A DNA stretch of 64,000 nt, taken from NCBI RefSeq assembly GCF_028464065.1, contig NZ_CP116808.1, positions 1,515,886 through 1,579,885 on the forward strand. The letters are read 5' to 3'. Made by a program: the position numbers and the translations under genes. Source of the stretch: Saprospira sp. CCB-QB6. GTDB lineage: Bacteria > Bacteroidota > Bacteroidia > Chitinophagales > Saprospiraceae. This document shows, piece after piece, positions 8,310 through 16,079 of this stretch; positions within the stretch are counted from its first letter, which is position 1; the number at the start of each line of letters is the position of its first letter. The notes beneath the pieces are model-generated. The model was not told the origin of the DNA and did no database searches. It saw nothing but the letters and a program-made list of their open reading frames with translations.

Positions 8310-8687
8310 TCAGCTATTTGTTAAACAACTGCTAATAGCTTGTTCTAGTTTGTTTAAGTGGCCAGATAAAGAGAAATAGGCATTAGCTCCTGCTGCTGCA
8401 CAAAGTGCAATCAGGCTTGGGCTCTCATGTTGATCGACAACAAATATAGGAGCTTTAGGATAGGCTGCTCGGAGTGTTTTTAGGCAATCGACTCCTTCCT
8501 GATAAGCATCATCTGTATTGATAATAAAAATATGGGTTTGGCTCAATTTCTCTTTTTGTTCTTCTAGCCAACAAAGGGCGCAAGTAGGCAGAGCTAGCCA
8601 ATCTAGCCCAAGGTCAACCTGCTCTGCCAAAAGCTCAGCCAAGGTTTCCGACACCAACTTATTTTGTCCTAGAATCAGTAATTTCAT
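8310..8687 (-). CDS. Degenerate receiver-domain (CheY-like) protein
   Basis: 125 residues, the size of one receiver domain, with the alternating beta/alpha pattern (MKLLILGQN; HIFIINTDD; APIFVVDQH; GANAYFSLSG; LEQAISSCL). The phosphoacceptor position after strand 3 reads IINTDD, with Asn where Asp is usual. The conserved Lys near strand 5 is replaced (YFSLSG). It may therefore be a pseudo-receiver that signals by protein contact rather than phosphorylation. No output domain or kinase gene is adjacent. The fold call is by pattern. Confidence 0.6.
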   Translation of the reverse strand: MKLLILGQNKLVSETLAELLAEQVDLGLDWLALPTCALCWLEEQKEKLSQTHIFIINTDDAYQEGVDCLKTLRAAYPKAPIFVVDQHESPSLIALCAAAGANAYFSLSGHLNKLEQAISSCLTNS

Positions 8688-8908
8688 TGTAGCCTTTAAT
8701 GCAGACCTTTACTCCTTCAAACTTTGGTTTCAAACGAGCATAGTCTCTTCAAGAAACATTCAATTATAGAAAGTTGGCGGCTTTTCTCTATCAAAGAAGT
8801 TCCTAATCCTAGAATTTAGGCGTTTTACCTAAGCTGCAAGTATTTATGGATCAGTTTTTGATAAAAGTTCATTGATTATTTACTCACCCCCCTATTTCTA
8901 AAAACTAT

Positions 8909-9058
8909 ATGCTACTAGTCATTACCCTTTATATTCTTATTTTTTCACAGCTTATCCGCTCCATTTGGGAGGAAGGCAGCCTAGTCTACAAAGACCCCAA
9001 ATTTTGGCTGCAAATCTTCTCCATTTTCATTGTGGCCTATGTTTATATTGGGATCTAA
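8909..9058 (+). CDS. 49-residue membrane protein of unknown function
   Basis: A short frame: ATG at 8909 and TAA at 9056-9058. Two hydrophobic segments (LLVITLYILIFSQLI near the start, FWLQIFSIFIVAYVYIGI at the end) flank a polar loop with WEEGSLVYKDPK, so it is probably a two-span or hairpin inner-membrane protein. A strong bidirectional terminator 3 nt after the stop supports a real gene. Function unknown. Confidence 0.65.
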   Translation: MLLVITLYILIFSQLIRSIWEEGSLVYKDPKFWLQIFSIFIVAYVYIGI

Positions 9059-9059
9059 G

Positions 9060-9101
9060 ATAGAAAAGCCGCTGAAGGACTTCCTTCAGTGGCTTTTCTA
9101 T
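9060..9101. terminator. Bidirectional terminator
   Basis: 19-bp near-perfect stem beginning TAGAAAAGCCGCTGAAGGA, with A-rich and T-rich arms on both sides. It lies between the convergent small membrane gene and nadC. Confidence 0.92.
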
Positions 9102-9116
9102 TAACTAGTTCATTCT

Positions 9117-9974
9117 TTAGCTCTTTTTCAGACTCAAATCTAAGCTCTGAAAAGAATGCGTTAAGGCTCCTACCGAAATAAAATCTACTCCAGTCTCCGC
9201 ATACGCTCTAAGGTTCTCTAAGGTAATTCCTCCAGAAGCCTCTACCTCAAATTCACCATTGATTTTGGCCAAAGCCAGCTTAATCTCCTCTGGACTAAAA
9301 TTATCCAACATAATCCGATCTACCTGCCCCATTTCCAAAACGGCCGCTAGTTCTTCCATATCTCGAACCTCTACCGTAATTGCAAGGTCCTTGTTCTCCG
9401 CAACCAAATAAAATAATACTTGCTGAATCGCAGTCTGCACATCTCCACAAAAATCAATATGATTGTCCTTAATCATAATCCGATCATACAAGCCTGTCCG
9501 ATAGTTGTTACCACCACCAATTCTTACGGCCCATTTTTCTAGGAAACGTAGAGTAGGCGTTGTTTTACGCGTGTCCAATAACTGCACCTTTAAGCCAGCT
9601 ACTTCCTGAACATAGCGAGCAGTCAAACTCGCAATTCCACTCATACGCTGCATGCAATTTAAAATCAACCGCTCTACTTTCAAAATACTTTGACTAGGTC
9701 CCGATAACTCAAAGGCAATATCGCCAACCTCCACTTTAGCCCCATCTTGCAAGTATACCTCTATGCTCAACTCTGGTGCTACTTCTGCCAAAATAGCTTG
9801 GGCCAAATCTACCCCCGCCAAAATTCCTGCATCTTTTACCAATAACTTAGCTGTTCCTCTAGCCTCCTCATCAATACAGGCCAAAGAAGTATGATCCCCA
9901 TCTCCTACATCCTCTTTCAATGCTCTATTGATAAAGTCCTTTAATTCAGCAGTATCTATTCCCTCAAAATTCAT
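9117..9974 (-). CDS. nadC: Nicotinate-nucleotide pyrophosphorylase (quinolinate phosphoribosyltransferase)
   Basis: 285 residues, the usual length. It converts quinolinate and PRPP to nicotinate mononucleotide, CO2 and PPi in NAD synthesis. Family motifs: ALKEDVGDGDHTS, LNCMQRMSGIASLT, LLDTRKTTPTLRFLEKWAVR, GGGNNYRTGLYDRIMIKDNH, IMLDNFSPEEI and EASGGITLENLRAYAETGVD with the closing ISVGALTHS. No nadA or nadB is nearby in this window. It stands alone, with a shared terminator downstream. Confidence 0.96.
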   Translation of the reverse strand: MNFEGIDTAELKDFINRALKEDVGDGDHTSLACIDEEARGTAKLLVKDAGILAGVDLAQAILAEVAPELSIEVYLQDGAKVEVGDIAFELSGPSQSILKVERLILNCMQRMSGIASLTARYVQEVAGLKVQLLDTRKTTPTLRFLEKWAVRIGGGNNYRTGLYDRIMIKDNHIDFCGDVQTAIQQVLFYLVAENKDLAITVEVRDMEELAAVLEMGQVDRIMLDNFSPEEIKLALAKINGEFEVEASGGITLENLRAYAETGVDFISVGALTHSFQSLDLSLKKS

Positions 9975-10055
9975 GTTTGTACATTTATTTATTGATAATC
10001 AATTTTTTAATTATTTTTTTAGTACTCAACTATAAAATGACTGTGATAGCCGTCA

Positions 10056-10087
10056 CCTTGGCAAGCTTCCAAAAATACTTATATTTG
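10056..10087 (+). promoter_or_regulatory. Bacteroidota-type promoter for the DUF983 gene
   Basis: CTTG (10057-10060), 19-nt spacer, TATATTTG (10080-10087). Predicted start near 10093, giving a leader of about 110 nt. Confidence 0.5.
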
Positions 10088-10203
10088 CCTTAGACAAGCA
10101 AAGCGCTTGAGCTCTTTTTTATATCCATCATCCTGACTAGCTCAAGCCAAATACATCACCATCTGTGCCCTCTCATCAAGGACACTACAAATTGCAAATA
10201 ATT

Positions 10204-10605
10204 ATGGCTAAAAGAGGAAAAATCGCTGCCATTTTGCTTAACAAATGTCCCCGCTGCCATGAAGGCGATATGTTTAAAACAGGCATCACAGGCGGAATTT
10301 ACAATATGAATGATCCTTGTCCCTACTGCGGACAACGTTTCGAGACCGAACCTGGCTTTTTCTGGGGCGCTATGTACATCGGTTACGGACTCAGCGGAGG
10401 CTATATGCTTACTTCTGTAACCCTGCTCATGTTTCTCGCTGGCCTTAGCGTCAATATGGCCTTTTTGGTCGCTATCCTCGGCGGTATCGTTATTCTTCCC
10501 ATTAACGCCCGCCTCGCCCGCTCTATCTGGATCCACATTTATATCGGCTACGATAAAGAACTAGTGGACGAGATCGAAGCCAAAAATCATACAGCAGATG
10601 CCTAA
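10204..10605 (+). CDS. DUF983 zinc-ribbon membrane protein
   Basis: 133 residues from ATG 10204 (MAKRGKIAAILLNKCPRCH). A four-cysteine ribbon (CPRC near residue 15, CPYC near residue 40) precedes two hydrophobic spans (LTSVTLLMFLAGLSVNMAFL; ILGGIVILPINA), ending in a cytosolic tail. This is the DUF983 layout. The GDMFKTG and CGQRFETEPGFFWGAMYIGYG blocks are typical of it. An in-frame ATG at 10165 gives 13 more residues without similarity. The role is not established for the family. Confidence 0.85.
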   Translation: MAKRGKIAAILLNKCPRCHEGDMFKTGITGGIYNMNDPCPYCGQRFETEPGFFWGAMYIGYGLSGGYMLTSVTLLMFLAGLSVNMAFLVAILGGIVILPINARLARSIWIHIYIGYDKELVDEIEAKNHTADA

Positions 10606-10632
10606 TTAGGTCCTGCCCAAAATACAGTCGCC

Positions 10633-10673
10633 AACTTCCCTCTTTAGTTTTTACTAAGAGGGAAGTTTTTTAT
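10633..10673 (+). terminator. Terminator after the DUF983 gene
   Basis: Stem AACTTCCCTCTT / AAGAGGGAAGTT followed by TTTTTATTTT. Confidence 0.9.
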
Positions 10674-10685
10674 TTTATCGCCCTA

Positions 10686-12125
10686 ATGCAATACAATATG
10701 ACTAATTATTTTGGTTTTGGGGGCTGCCCCTGCGGCCTACGGCCTTGGGGCGCTACGTTTCGCAGCTCGCTATTCGCTCGGCCCTGCAGCGCTAAAGCGC
10801 TTTGGTCTGGCCCTTCGGGCCACTGCTGCACATCGCTAGGCCGCTCCACTGCCCAGCTCCGCTTTTGGCTCTGCTGCTTCGGCCTCTTTTTTTTCTGGAC
10901 CAATTGCTCTGCCCAATTATCTCCCCAAGATAGCCTAGAGCAAAAATACTGGCATTATCGCTCCCGCTTTCTCCAAAACTACATCCAACTGGGCCAAGGC
11001 CCTGGCCAATCTATCCCTATGGGCGCCAGAATGCCCACGGCCAATTGCGCAGACAATTGGCACCTCCTGCGCGATAAATGCAAGACCCCAAAAGGCCAAG
11101 GCCTAATCGAATGGGGCGATGCCACTATTCATCTGGGCCTCTATATAGCCACTTTGGCCCTAGAAGCCCAACTACTTGAACAAAAAGGGCAAGATCGCTC
11201 GGCCTGCCTCAAAGAGCTTTGGCTAGCCCTTGAAGCCTACGACCGCCTAGATGAACAGGCCGAAACCTTTTTGGGCCTCCCCCCTAGCCTCAATGGCTTT
11301 TTCATCCGCGATGATGTCCCCTCCGATTTTCACCTAGAATTTGATAGCGCCAACTGCTGCAGAGCCTCGGCTGCCTGCCAAGCACCAAGCGCCAAGGATG
11401 GCTACTTTATTAGTCAAGATCAAGTATTTTACCTTTATGTGGGTTGGTTACTCACGGCCCAATTATTAGAAGGCCAAAAGTACCAAGATAGCTTGCCTAG
11501 CTTTGATGAAAAGGTAGCCGGCCAAGTCCATCGCCTTTCCAACTATTTTTTGCAAGAGGACTGGACCCTCAAAGCCCCCAATGGCGAAGAAATCCCAAAT
11601 CAATGGGGAGGCGATTTACGAATGCTCAATTATGCTTTGGCTGAAGGTGGCAATCGCTTGGCGGGCCCCTATACGGGCCAAAACTACCAAAGTCAAAGCA
11701 GCCGAGGCTGGGGACTAGCGGCCTTTACCTTTTTAGGCTGGCGGCTGCCCATGCCACAACACAACAGAGGGATGATCGTCCAAGCGGCCATTTTGGTAAA
11801 TGCTTGGTCGGCCAAAAAGATGGCCCGCTACTGCCGCCGTCATGATTTTGTAGCTTGGGCCTTTGTTGATGCGATTGTCAACCGCAGAAAATTGCATAAA
11901 TCAATTAAAATGGAGGAGGTCCAGGAGCTATTAAGTACCGCTCCTTGGGATGGTCCTTGTTTTGGCACGCCCAATTGCTCCAATACGCCTGGCTGGATGG
12001 GATTTGACCGCTGGGTACATCCCGAGCTAAAAAACGGAAATGATTGGAAGCGATATTTTGATTACAATGGCTTAGACTATATGCTTATGTACAATCTTTA
12101 TCAATATTATTTGAGTTTGGATTAG
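10686..12125 (+). CDS. Secreted protein of unknown function; N-terminus encoded by a GC-rich repeat
   Basis: Up to 479 residues. The conserved-looking part starts with a signal-like hydrophobic segment (FWLCCFGLFFFWTNCSAQ, about residues 59-77) followed by an exported, Trp/Tyr-rich and mainly helical body (IEWGDATIHLGLYIATLALE; GGDLRMLNYALAEGG; GWMGFDRWVHPELKNGNDWK). No family was recognised. Oddity: no in-frame ATG, GTG or TTG lies just before the signal segment. The only upstream starts (10686, 10698) lie before GC-rich repeat copy 4, so the first 40-50 residues would be translated repeat. An inverted, internally near-identical copy directly follows the stop codon. Confidence 0.6.
   Translation: MQYNMTNYFGFGGCPCGLRPWGATFRSSLFARPCSAKALWSGPSGHCCTSLGRSTAQLRFWLCCFGLFFFWTNCSAQLSPQDSLEQKYWHYRSRFLQNYIQLGQGPGQSIPMGARMPTANCADNWHLLRDKCKTPKGQGLIEWGDATIHLGLYIATLALEAQLLEQKGQDRSACLKELWLALEAYDRLDEQAETFLGLPPSLNGFFIRDDVPSDFHLEFDSANCCRASAACQAPSAKDGYFISQDQVFYLYVGWLLTAQLLEGQKYQDSLPSFDEKVAGQVHRLSNYFLQEDWTLKAPNGEEIPNQWGGDLRMLNYALAEGGNRLAGPYTGQNYQSQSSRGWGLAAFTFLGWRLPMPQHNRGMIVQAAILVNAWSAKKMARYCRRHDFVAWAFVDAIVNRRKLHKSIKMEEVQELLSTAPWDGPCFGTPNCSNTPGWMGFDRWVHPELKNGNDWKRYFDYNGLDYMLMYNLYQYYLSLD
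10719..10842 (+). repeat. GC-rich modular repeat, copy 4 (inside an open frame)
   Basis: T-run-GGGGGCTGCCCC, hairpin GCGGCCTACGGCC, GGGCGCTACG, GCTCGGCCCT, hairpin AGCGCTAAAGCGCT, GGTCTGG, hairpin CCCTTCGGG, CATCGCTAGGCC. It keeps one reading frame open and supplies the N-terminus of the frame starting at 10686. Its central hairpin block is identical to that of copy 5, which lies inverted at the far end of the gene. Confidence 0.85.
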
Positions 12126-12133
12126 GCCCTTTT

Positions 12134-12299
12134 GCGATGGACAGGCGGCAAAGCCGCCGCAAAGGAGCGTAGCGACGCGGCTGAGGGATGGACAGCAGTG
12201 GCCCGAAGGGCCAGACCAAAGCGCTTTAGCGCTGCAGGGCCGAGCGAATAGCGAGCTGCGAAACAGCCCGACCCGAGCCCAAGGCGAGGGGCAGCCCCT
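12134..12299 (-). repeat. GC-rich modular repeat, copy 5
   Basis: Inverted relative to copy 4 and sharing its GCAGCGCTAAAGCGCTTTGG core and CCCTTCGGGCC hairpin exactly. With copy 4 it brackets the 10686-12125 gene. It ends GGGGCAGCCCC at 12288-12298. Confidence 0.85.
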
Positions 12300-12377
12300 A
12301 AAAGGACAAAGAGAATAAAAAGCATTCCTGTGATTGCTTAAAAATTGCTATCTTAGGAGTGCTAAAATATAACAACT

Positions 12378-13208
12378 ATGAATTGGACCGACGATAAAGA
12401 TGATTTTGATTGGAACGAGGAAGATTTTGAGGAGGATGATGACTTTTCTTGGGAGGAAGACGACTTTGGAGAAGAGGAGGAGGATTTCTCTTGGGAAGAA
12501 GATGATTTTGCTCAAAATGAGGAAGAGGAATTTGATTGGAGTTTAGAGGAGGAGGAGGAAAAAGAGCCCTTAGAAATGGATGTTACGGCTGAGCAAGATG
12601 CGCAGTCAGGAGATCTTTTATCGAATCTTTTTGCTGGGCAAAAAGAGGCTGAGGCGCCTGAAGAAGTAGCGGAAGAAGTGGGTTATTTGCCCATGCCACA
12701 GGATAATAAAAAGGCGCGTTTAGACATTACCAAAAACTCTAAGGAGGATCATAGAACGCCCATGCGTTTTACCAAAAAGGAGGTAGAAGCGCAATTGAAA
12801 AAGGACCTAAAATACTTTAAAGACCGCTGTAAATCTAAGTTGGTGGTCAAGCCATTTTTTGTGATGGAAGCTTATCCTTATAAGAAGAAGAGCAGTGACT
12901 CGGACATTATGGAGGATAAAAACGTAGAAGAAGACTTCATTTTGGTCATTGGTAGTTTGCCTAAATTGCGTAGTACGGAAGAATTTAAGGGCAAGGCTTA
13001 CGTCAAGGGTCGACTCACTTATTTACCTGAAGGTCAATATGATCAGGGGTATTTAAAGCGGCATTTAGGGCTTTTAATTGATAAGAAATATAAGCGAGTT
13101 AAGAAAAGTGCAATTCGCAGATTGCTCGATCCGATTAAGAACCAATTGCGTGGGGGTTGGCCTTTTGAGATATACAAAGAGCTTCCGAAAAAAGAAGAAT
13201 TGAGTTAA
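12378..13208 (+). CDS. Protein with repetitive acidic N-terminus, function unknown
   Basis: 276 residues. Residues 1-65 are almost entirely Asp/Glu with repeating aromatic units (DFDWNEEDFEEDD, FSWEEDDFGEEEEDFSWEED), a low-complexity acidic tail that could bind basic partners. Residues about 125-276 look folded and basic (RFTKKEVEAQLKKDLKYFKD; SKLVVKPFFVMEAYPYKKK; LLIDKKYKRVKKSAIRRLLD). No known domain was recognised and no signal peptide is present, so it is probably cytosolic. It is a single gene ending at a strong terminator. Confidence 0.7.
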   Translation: MNWTDDKDDFDWNEEDFEEDDDFSWEEDDFGEEEEDFSWEEDDFAQNEEEEFDWSLEEEEEKEPLEMDVTAEQDAQSGDLLSNLFAGQKEAEAPEEVAEEVGYLPMPQDNKKARLDITKNSKEDHRTPMRFTKKEVEAQLKKDLKYFKDRCKSKLVVKPFFVMEAYPYKKKSSDSDIMEDKNVEEDFILVIGSLPKLRSTEEFKGKAYVKGRLTYLPEGQYDQGYLKRHLGLLIDKKYKRVKKSAIRRLLDPIKNQLRGGWPFEIYKELPKKEELS

Positions 13209-13218
13209 TACAGCTCAT

Positions 13219-13252
13219 AAAAAAAGCCGAGGCGATTGCCTCGGCTTTTTTG
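13219..13252. terminator. Bidirectional terminator
   Basis: Stem AAAAAGCCGAGGC / GCCTCGGCTTTTT between convergent genes ending at 13208 (+) and 13264 (-). Confidence 0.92.
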
Positions 13253-13263
13253 TGGCCTATTGT

Positions 13264-14007
13264 TTAGTTTTTGCGCCAAGTGCAGACAGGGCCATCTTCT
13301 GCAGTGTACTGGAAAGATTTGCCATCGGCGGCAAAGATAATGACATAATTGTTGTTATCGGCTCTTTCAAAGCGTTGGTTACCTCTATATATATAGCTGT
13401 ATTGGCGATCGTTTACGATTTGCGTCAACTGAATATTGTTAAGTGTATCATAGGCAAAATTGATTTGGAAACTAAAGTTACCACAATCAGAGCTCCAGCT
13501 TCCGTTAATAAACTCGGGTTGTAGGAAGTCAATATCAAAGCTAGATAAAGGGCCAAATTGCTTATATATTTTGGCGGTCATTTCGGGGGTCTTGCCTTTT
13601 ACCACCGAGCTTTTTATTTCCTTATTGATAGGTGTATTGGGACGGATTTCATAAATCGTTCCCCCTGTTTTTGTTTTGTAGTTTGTTTTTTCGCCAATCA
13701 TCCAAGCTCCGCGATTTGCAAATAGGCCTTTTGTATTATGGATATTAACCACAGCTAGCCCCTCCTCTTCTTCTGAGATGGGAAGATCTGGGTCTGTTGC
13801 GGGAACCTCATAGAAAAGGCTTTCATTGTTTAGATTTTCTAGGCGAGTGCGGATGAGATATTGATCTTTTTTCTTCTTCTTTTCTAGGATTTTATATTGA
13901 TAGCTACATTGAAGTCCTTCTTGCTGAATCGACATTTCATCTGATTGCTGTGCTTGCAAATGGCCCATAAAAAGCCCTAAAAGAGCGAGTAATAAATAGT
14001 TTTTCAT
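13264..14007 (-). CDS. Secreted protein of unknown function
   Basis: 247 residues. Signal peptide MKNYLLLALLGLFMGHLQAQ (residues 1-20). The mature protein is predicted beta-rich (YQYKILEKKKKKDQYLIRTR; VVNIHNTKGLF; FSFQINFAYDTLNNIQL; NNNYVIIFAADGKSFQY) and has three cysteines. No family was recognised. It is probably periplasmic. The gene is transcribed alone. Confidence 0.65.
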   Translation of the reverse strand: MKNYLLLALLGLFMGHLQAQQSDEMSIQQEGLQCSYQYKILEKKKKKDQYLIRTRLENLNNESLFYEVPATDPDLPISEEEEGLAVVNIHNTKGLFANRGAWMIGEKTNYKTKTGGTIYEIRPNTPINKEIKSSVVKGKTPEMTAKIYKQFGPLSSFDIDFLQPEFINGSWSSDCGNFSFQINFAYDTLNNIQLTQIVNDRQYSYIYRGNQRFERADNNNYVIIFAADGKSFQYTAEDGPVCTWRKN

Positions 14008-14064
14008 TGTTTAAGTGTTGTTCTATTAAAAAATCAAGAGGGGCTTTGCAAAGGCTGGGCCAAA

Positions 14065-14098
14065 GAAAAAGGCGAGCCCATAGGGCTCGCCTTTTATA
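14065..14098 (-). terminator. Terminator of the tail-fibre-like gene
   Basis: Stem AAAAAGGCGAGCCC / GGGCTCGCCTTTT with an ATA loop, 25 bp beyond the stop at 14122; the minus strand reads into a T-run. Confidence 0.88.
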
Positions 14099-14121
14099 AG
14101 GACTACAACTTAATCTTCCAA

Positions 14122-15750
14122 CTAATCTAGTGTAGGTAATTCTGTTGTTTCCTTTTGAATTTTGATTGTAGGACGATCTTGTTGTTGAGTTTCCAACTCT
14201 TTTTGCTTAGGCAACTGAATTTTTGAAGGCTGTTGTTTTTCGCTAGACTTGCGATAGAACATATATTCAGTTTTAGGCTGTCCATACAGTTCGGGTTGTA
14301 GGTATTTGCCTGCACGTTCTCCATCCTTAACAATTTCTGTCTGCCGTTCTTCTGGATGAGCTTGGAGGTAAGCATCATTGCGTTCCGCATAAACGGTCCA
14401 AGAAACCTTAGTCCCTGGCTTACCAGCTACCACGAAAGTATTATTCGCAATTTCTTCTAACACATAAGGTTGCTGAGGAGTACCAATCGCTGTAAGTTGA
14501 TAGCTGAAGTTTCTATTTAGTGCAGAAAAATAGCTAGGCAACTCAATTGTAGCCTCTCCATTTGCATCTAGCTGAGCGATGCCTCTATACAAGTTAAGTA
14601 CTTCATCAGATTCAATAGAAAAATGCTTAAGCATCTTATTCTGTGGATCTTCAGGGTGGTCAATGATAAAGGTTTTTGTTCCAGTAGCCCCTATATTTCC
14701 ATTTGCATAAACACCATAGAAGTTACCAGTACCTTCTACACCGATTCCCCAACCTGCAGTAGGCGTAGAAGAGCCTGCAACACCAATATGGTCGGCTACA
14801 TCAGAACCTGTGTAAGAAAAATCTCCTGCGGTAACTACTCCCGTGATTGAATTAGACTGTTGTTGACCAACAAAAACAGGTCCTTGTCCCAAGTTAGTCG
14901 CAAAAACGGTCTCATCGGTATTTGTTGCCCCATTGATATTAAATTCAGCATTGCGACCTTGGGCACCGGTATGATTAATTAGAATACCATGACTAAGACC
15001 ACCTTGATTTGCAGCAAAGGCCGCCCCGGCAATTGTCCCACCAGATGTTGGACTAGCCGTATACATATTGGCAAAGAAACCATAAACATCACCACCTGCA
15101 GTAGCAGGCGTACTAGAGTTCCCATTGTCAGCATCTACAATATAACCAACTCCATCTTGCACATCTAGGCTAATTGACACCCCTGTACCACCAGCAGTAG
15201 TATGATCACCCAAGAAGCCAGTTTGATTGCCTCTGATGATATTGACAAAACCAATCCCATTAGTTACATCATTATACATACCATTTCCTGTAGTATTTTG
15301 GTAAACCATTAGGCCATAACCAGTGCCCGAATGATCTACGAGTAATCCAGGACGAGTATTCCCCGCTGGCTGAATAAAATAACCGCCATATCCAGCACCT
15401 GCATTATTTACTAGGAAACTAGCCACACCAGAAGGACTAGCAGCATCCATATCTATTTCAACACCATTTCCCTGGCCTAGCTGCAAAAAGCGAGCAATAG
15501 AAGAACCGTTAGTAGTTAATAGATTTTGTACATGTAAAGCGCGATTAGTTCCTGCATTGCGTAAAAAAACAGCGGAGCTACCATTTGAATTAACCGTATG
15601 ATTTACTTCAATAGAGTTTCCTGTTGTTTCTGTCTGCAATATATCCAATTTACCACTAGGAGCAGGCTCTCCAATCCCCACATTTTGGGCCTGAAGCTGC
15701 ATGCCCATCATAGCGGCACAAAGAAGGGTAAGTGTAGTTTTAATTTTCAT
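14122..15750 (-). CDS. Secreted tail-fibre/adhesin-like protein
   Basis: 542 residues. Signal peptide at residues 1-21 (LTLLCAAMMGMQLQAQ). QNVGIGEPAPSGKLDI opens a head segment seen in fibre-like proteins. Residues about 40-350 are Gly/Asn/Thr-rich beta repeats (GVEIDMDAASPSG; GLLVDHSGTGYGLMVYQN; GILINHTGAQGRNAEFNING), as in trimeric beta-helical fibres. Residues about 365-480 carry a domain starting KTFIIDHPEDPQNKMLKHFS with LDANGEATIELPSYFSALNR, familiar from large secreted bacterial proteins. The tail is Lys/Gln-rich, with no T9SS domain. Inferred role: surface attachment. Confidence 0.6.
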   Translation of the reverse strand: MKIKTTLTLLCAAMMGMQLQAQNVGIGEPAPSGKLDILQTETTGNSIEVNHTVNSNGSSAVFLRNAGTNRALHVQNLLTTNGSSIARFLQLGQGNGVEIDMDAASPSGVASFLVNNAGAGYGGYFIQPAGNTRPGLLVDHSGTGYGLMVYQNTTGNGMYNDVTNGIGFVNIIRGNQTGFLGDHTTAGGTGVSISLDVQDGVGYIVDADNGNSSTPATAGGDVYGFFANMYTASPTSGGTIAGAAFAANQGGLSHGILINHTGAQGRNAEFNINGATNTDETVFATNLGQGPVFVGQQQSNSITGVVTAGDFSYTGSDVADHIGVAGSSTPTAGWGIGVEGTGNFYGVYANGNIGATGTKTFIIDHPEDPQNKMLKHFSIESDEVLNLYRGIAQLDANGEATIELPSYFSALNRNFSYQLTAIGTPQQPYVLEEIANNTFVVAGKPGTKVSWTVYAERNDAYLQAHPEERQTEIVKDGERAGKYLQPELYGQPKTEYMFYRKSSEKQQPSKIQLPKQKELETQQQDRPTIKIQKETTELPTLD

Positions 15751-16019
15751 CTAGAGTAGGTTTTGTTAAATGTTCTGAATATTACTTAGCGTTAGGTGGT
15801 TCTTTTAAGGCAAAGAACAAACCAAATATTTAGGCCCCCATCAATTGAAGCCTAGCAAAATAAGGCCAAAAACATAACCCTGCAATTAAATTAGCTGATT
15901 TTTAACAGTTTACAGCGCCCACCCAATTTGCTAAATTTTCGACTATAAAAACGAATCAAATACTAAAACTGTTGCCCTCTACCTTATTTTAAAGAGGCAT
16001 TAACGGCTAAAAAAAACAA
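15751..16019. other. AT-rich intergenic stretch
   Basis: Between the fibre-like gene and the recN terminator. AT-rich, with TTTG-type sequences near 15815-15835 that might be a promoter for the fibre-like gene, but no clean -33/-7 pair. I see nothing else in it. Confidence 0.4.
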
Positions 16020-16052
16020 AAGTTCGCAACCTCAAATAAGATGCAAACTTTT
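16019..16052 (-). terminator. Probable terminator of recN
   Basis: Minus strand: AAGTTTGCA pairs with TGCGAACTT (one G-U) around a 14-nt A/T-rich loop, then TTTGTTTTTTTT. Confidence 0.6.
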
Positions 16053-16079
16053 ATTAAACTTGGCTCTACGAGTAAGCAG

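Noticed and set aside
10156-10536. Minus-strand frame of 126 residues opposite the DUF983 gene
   Set aside because: It overlaps a conserved zinc-ribbon gene almost fully and has no recognisable domain.
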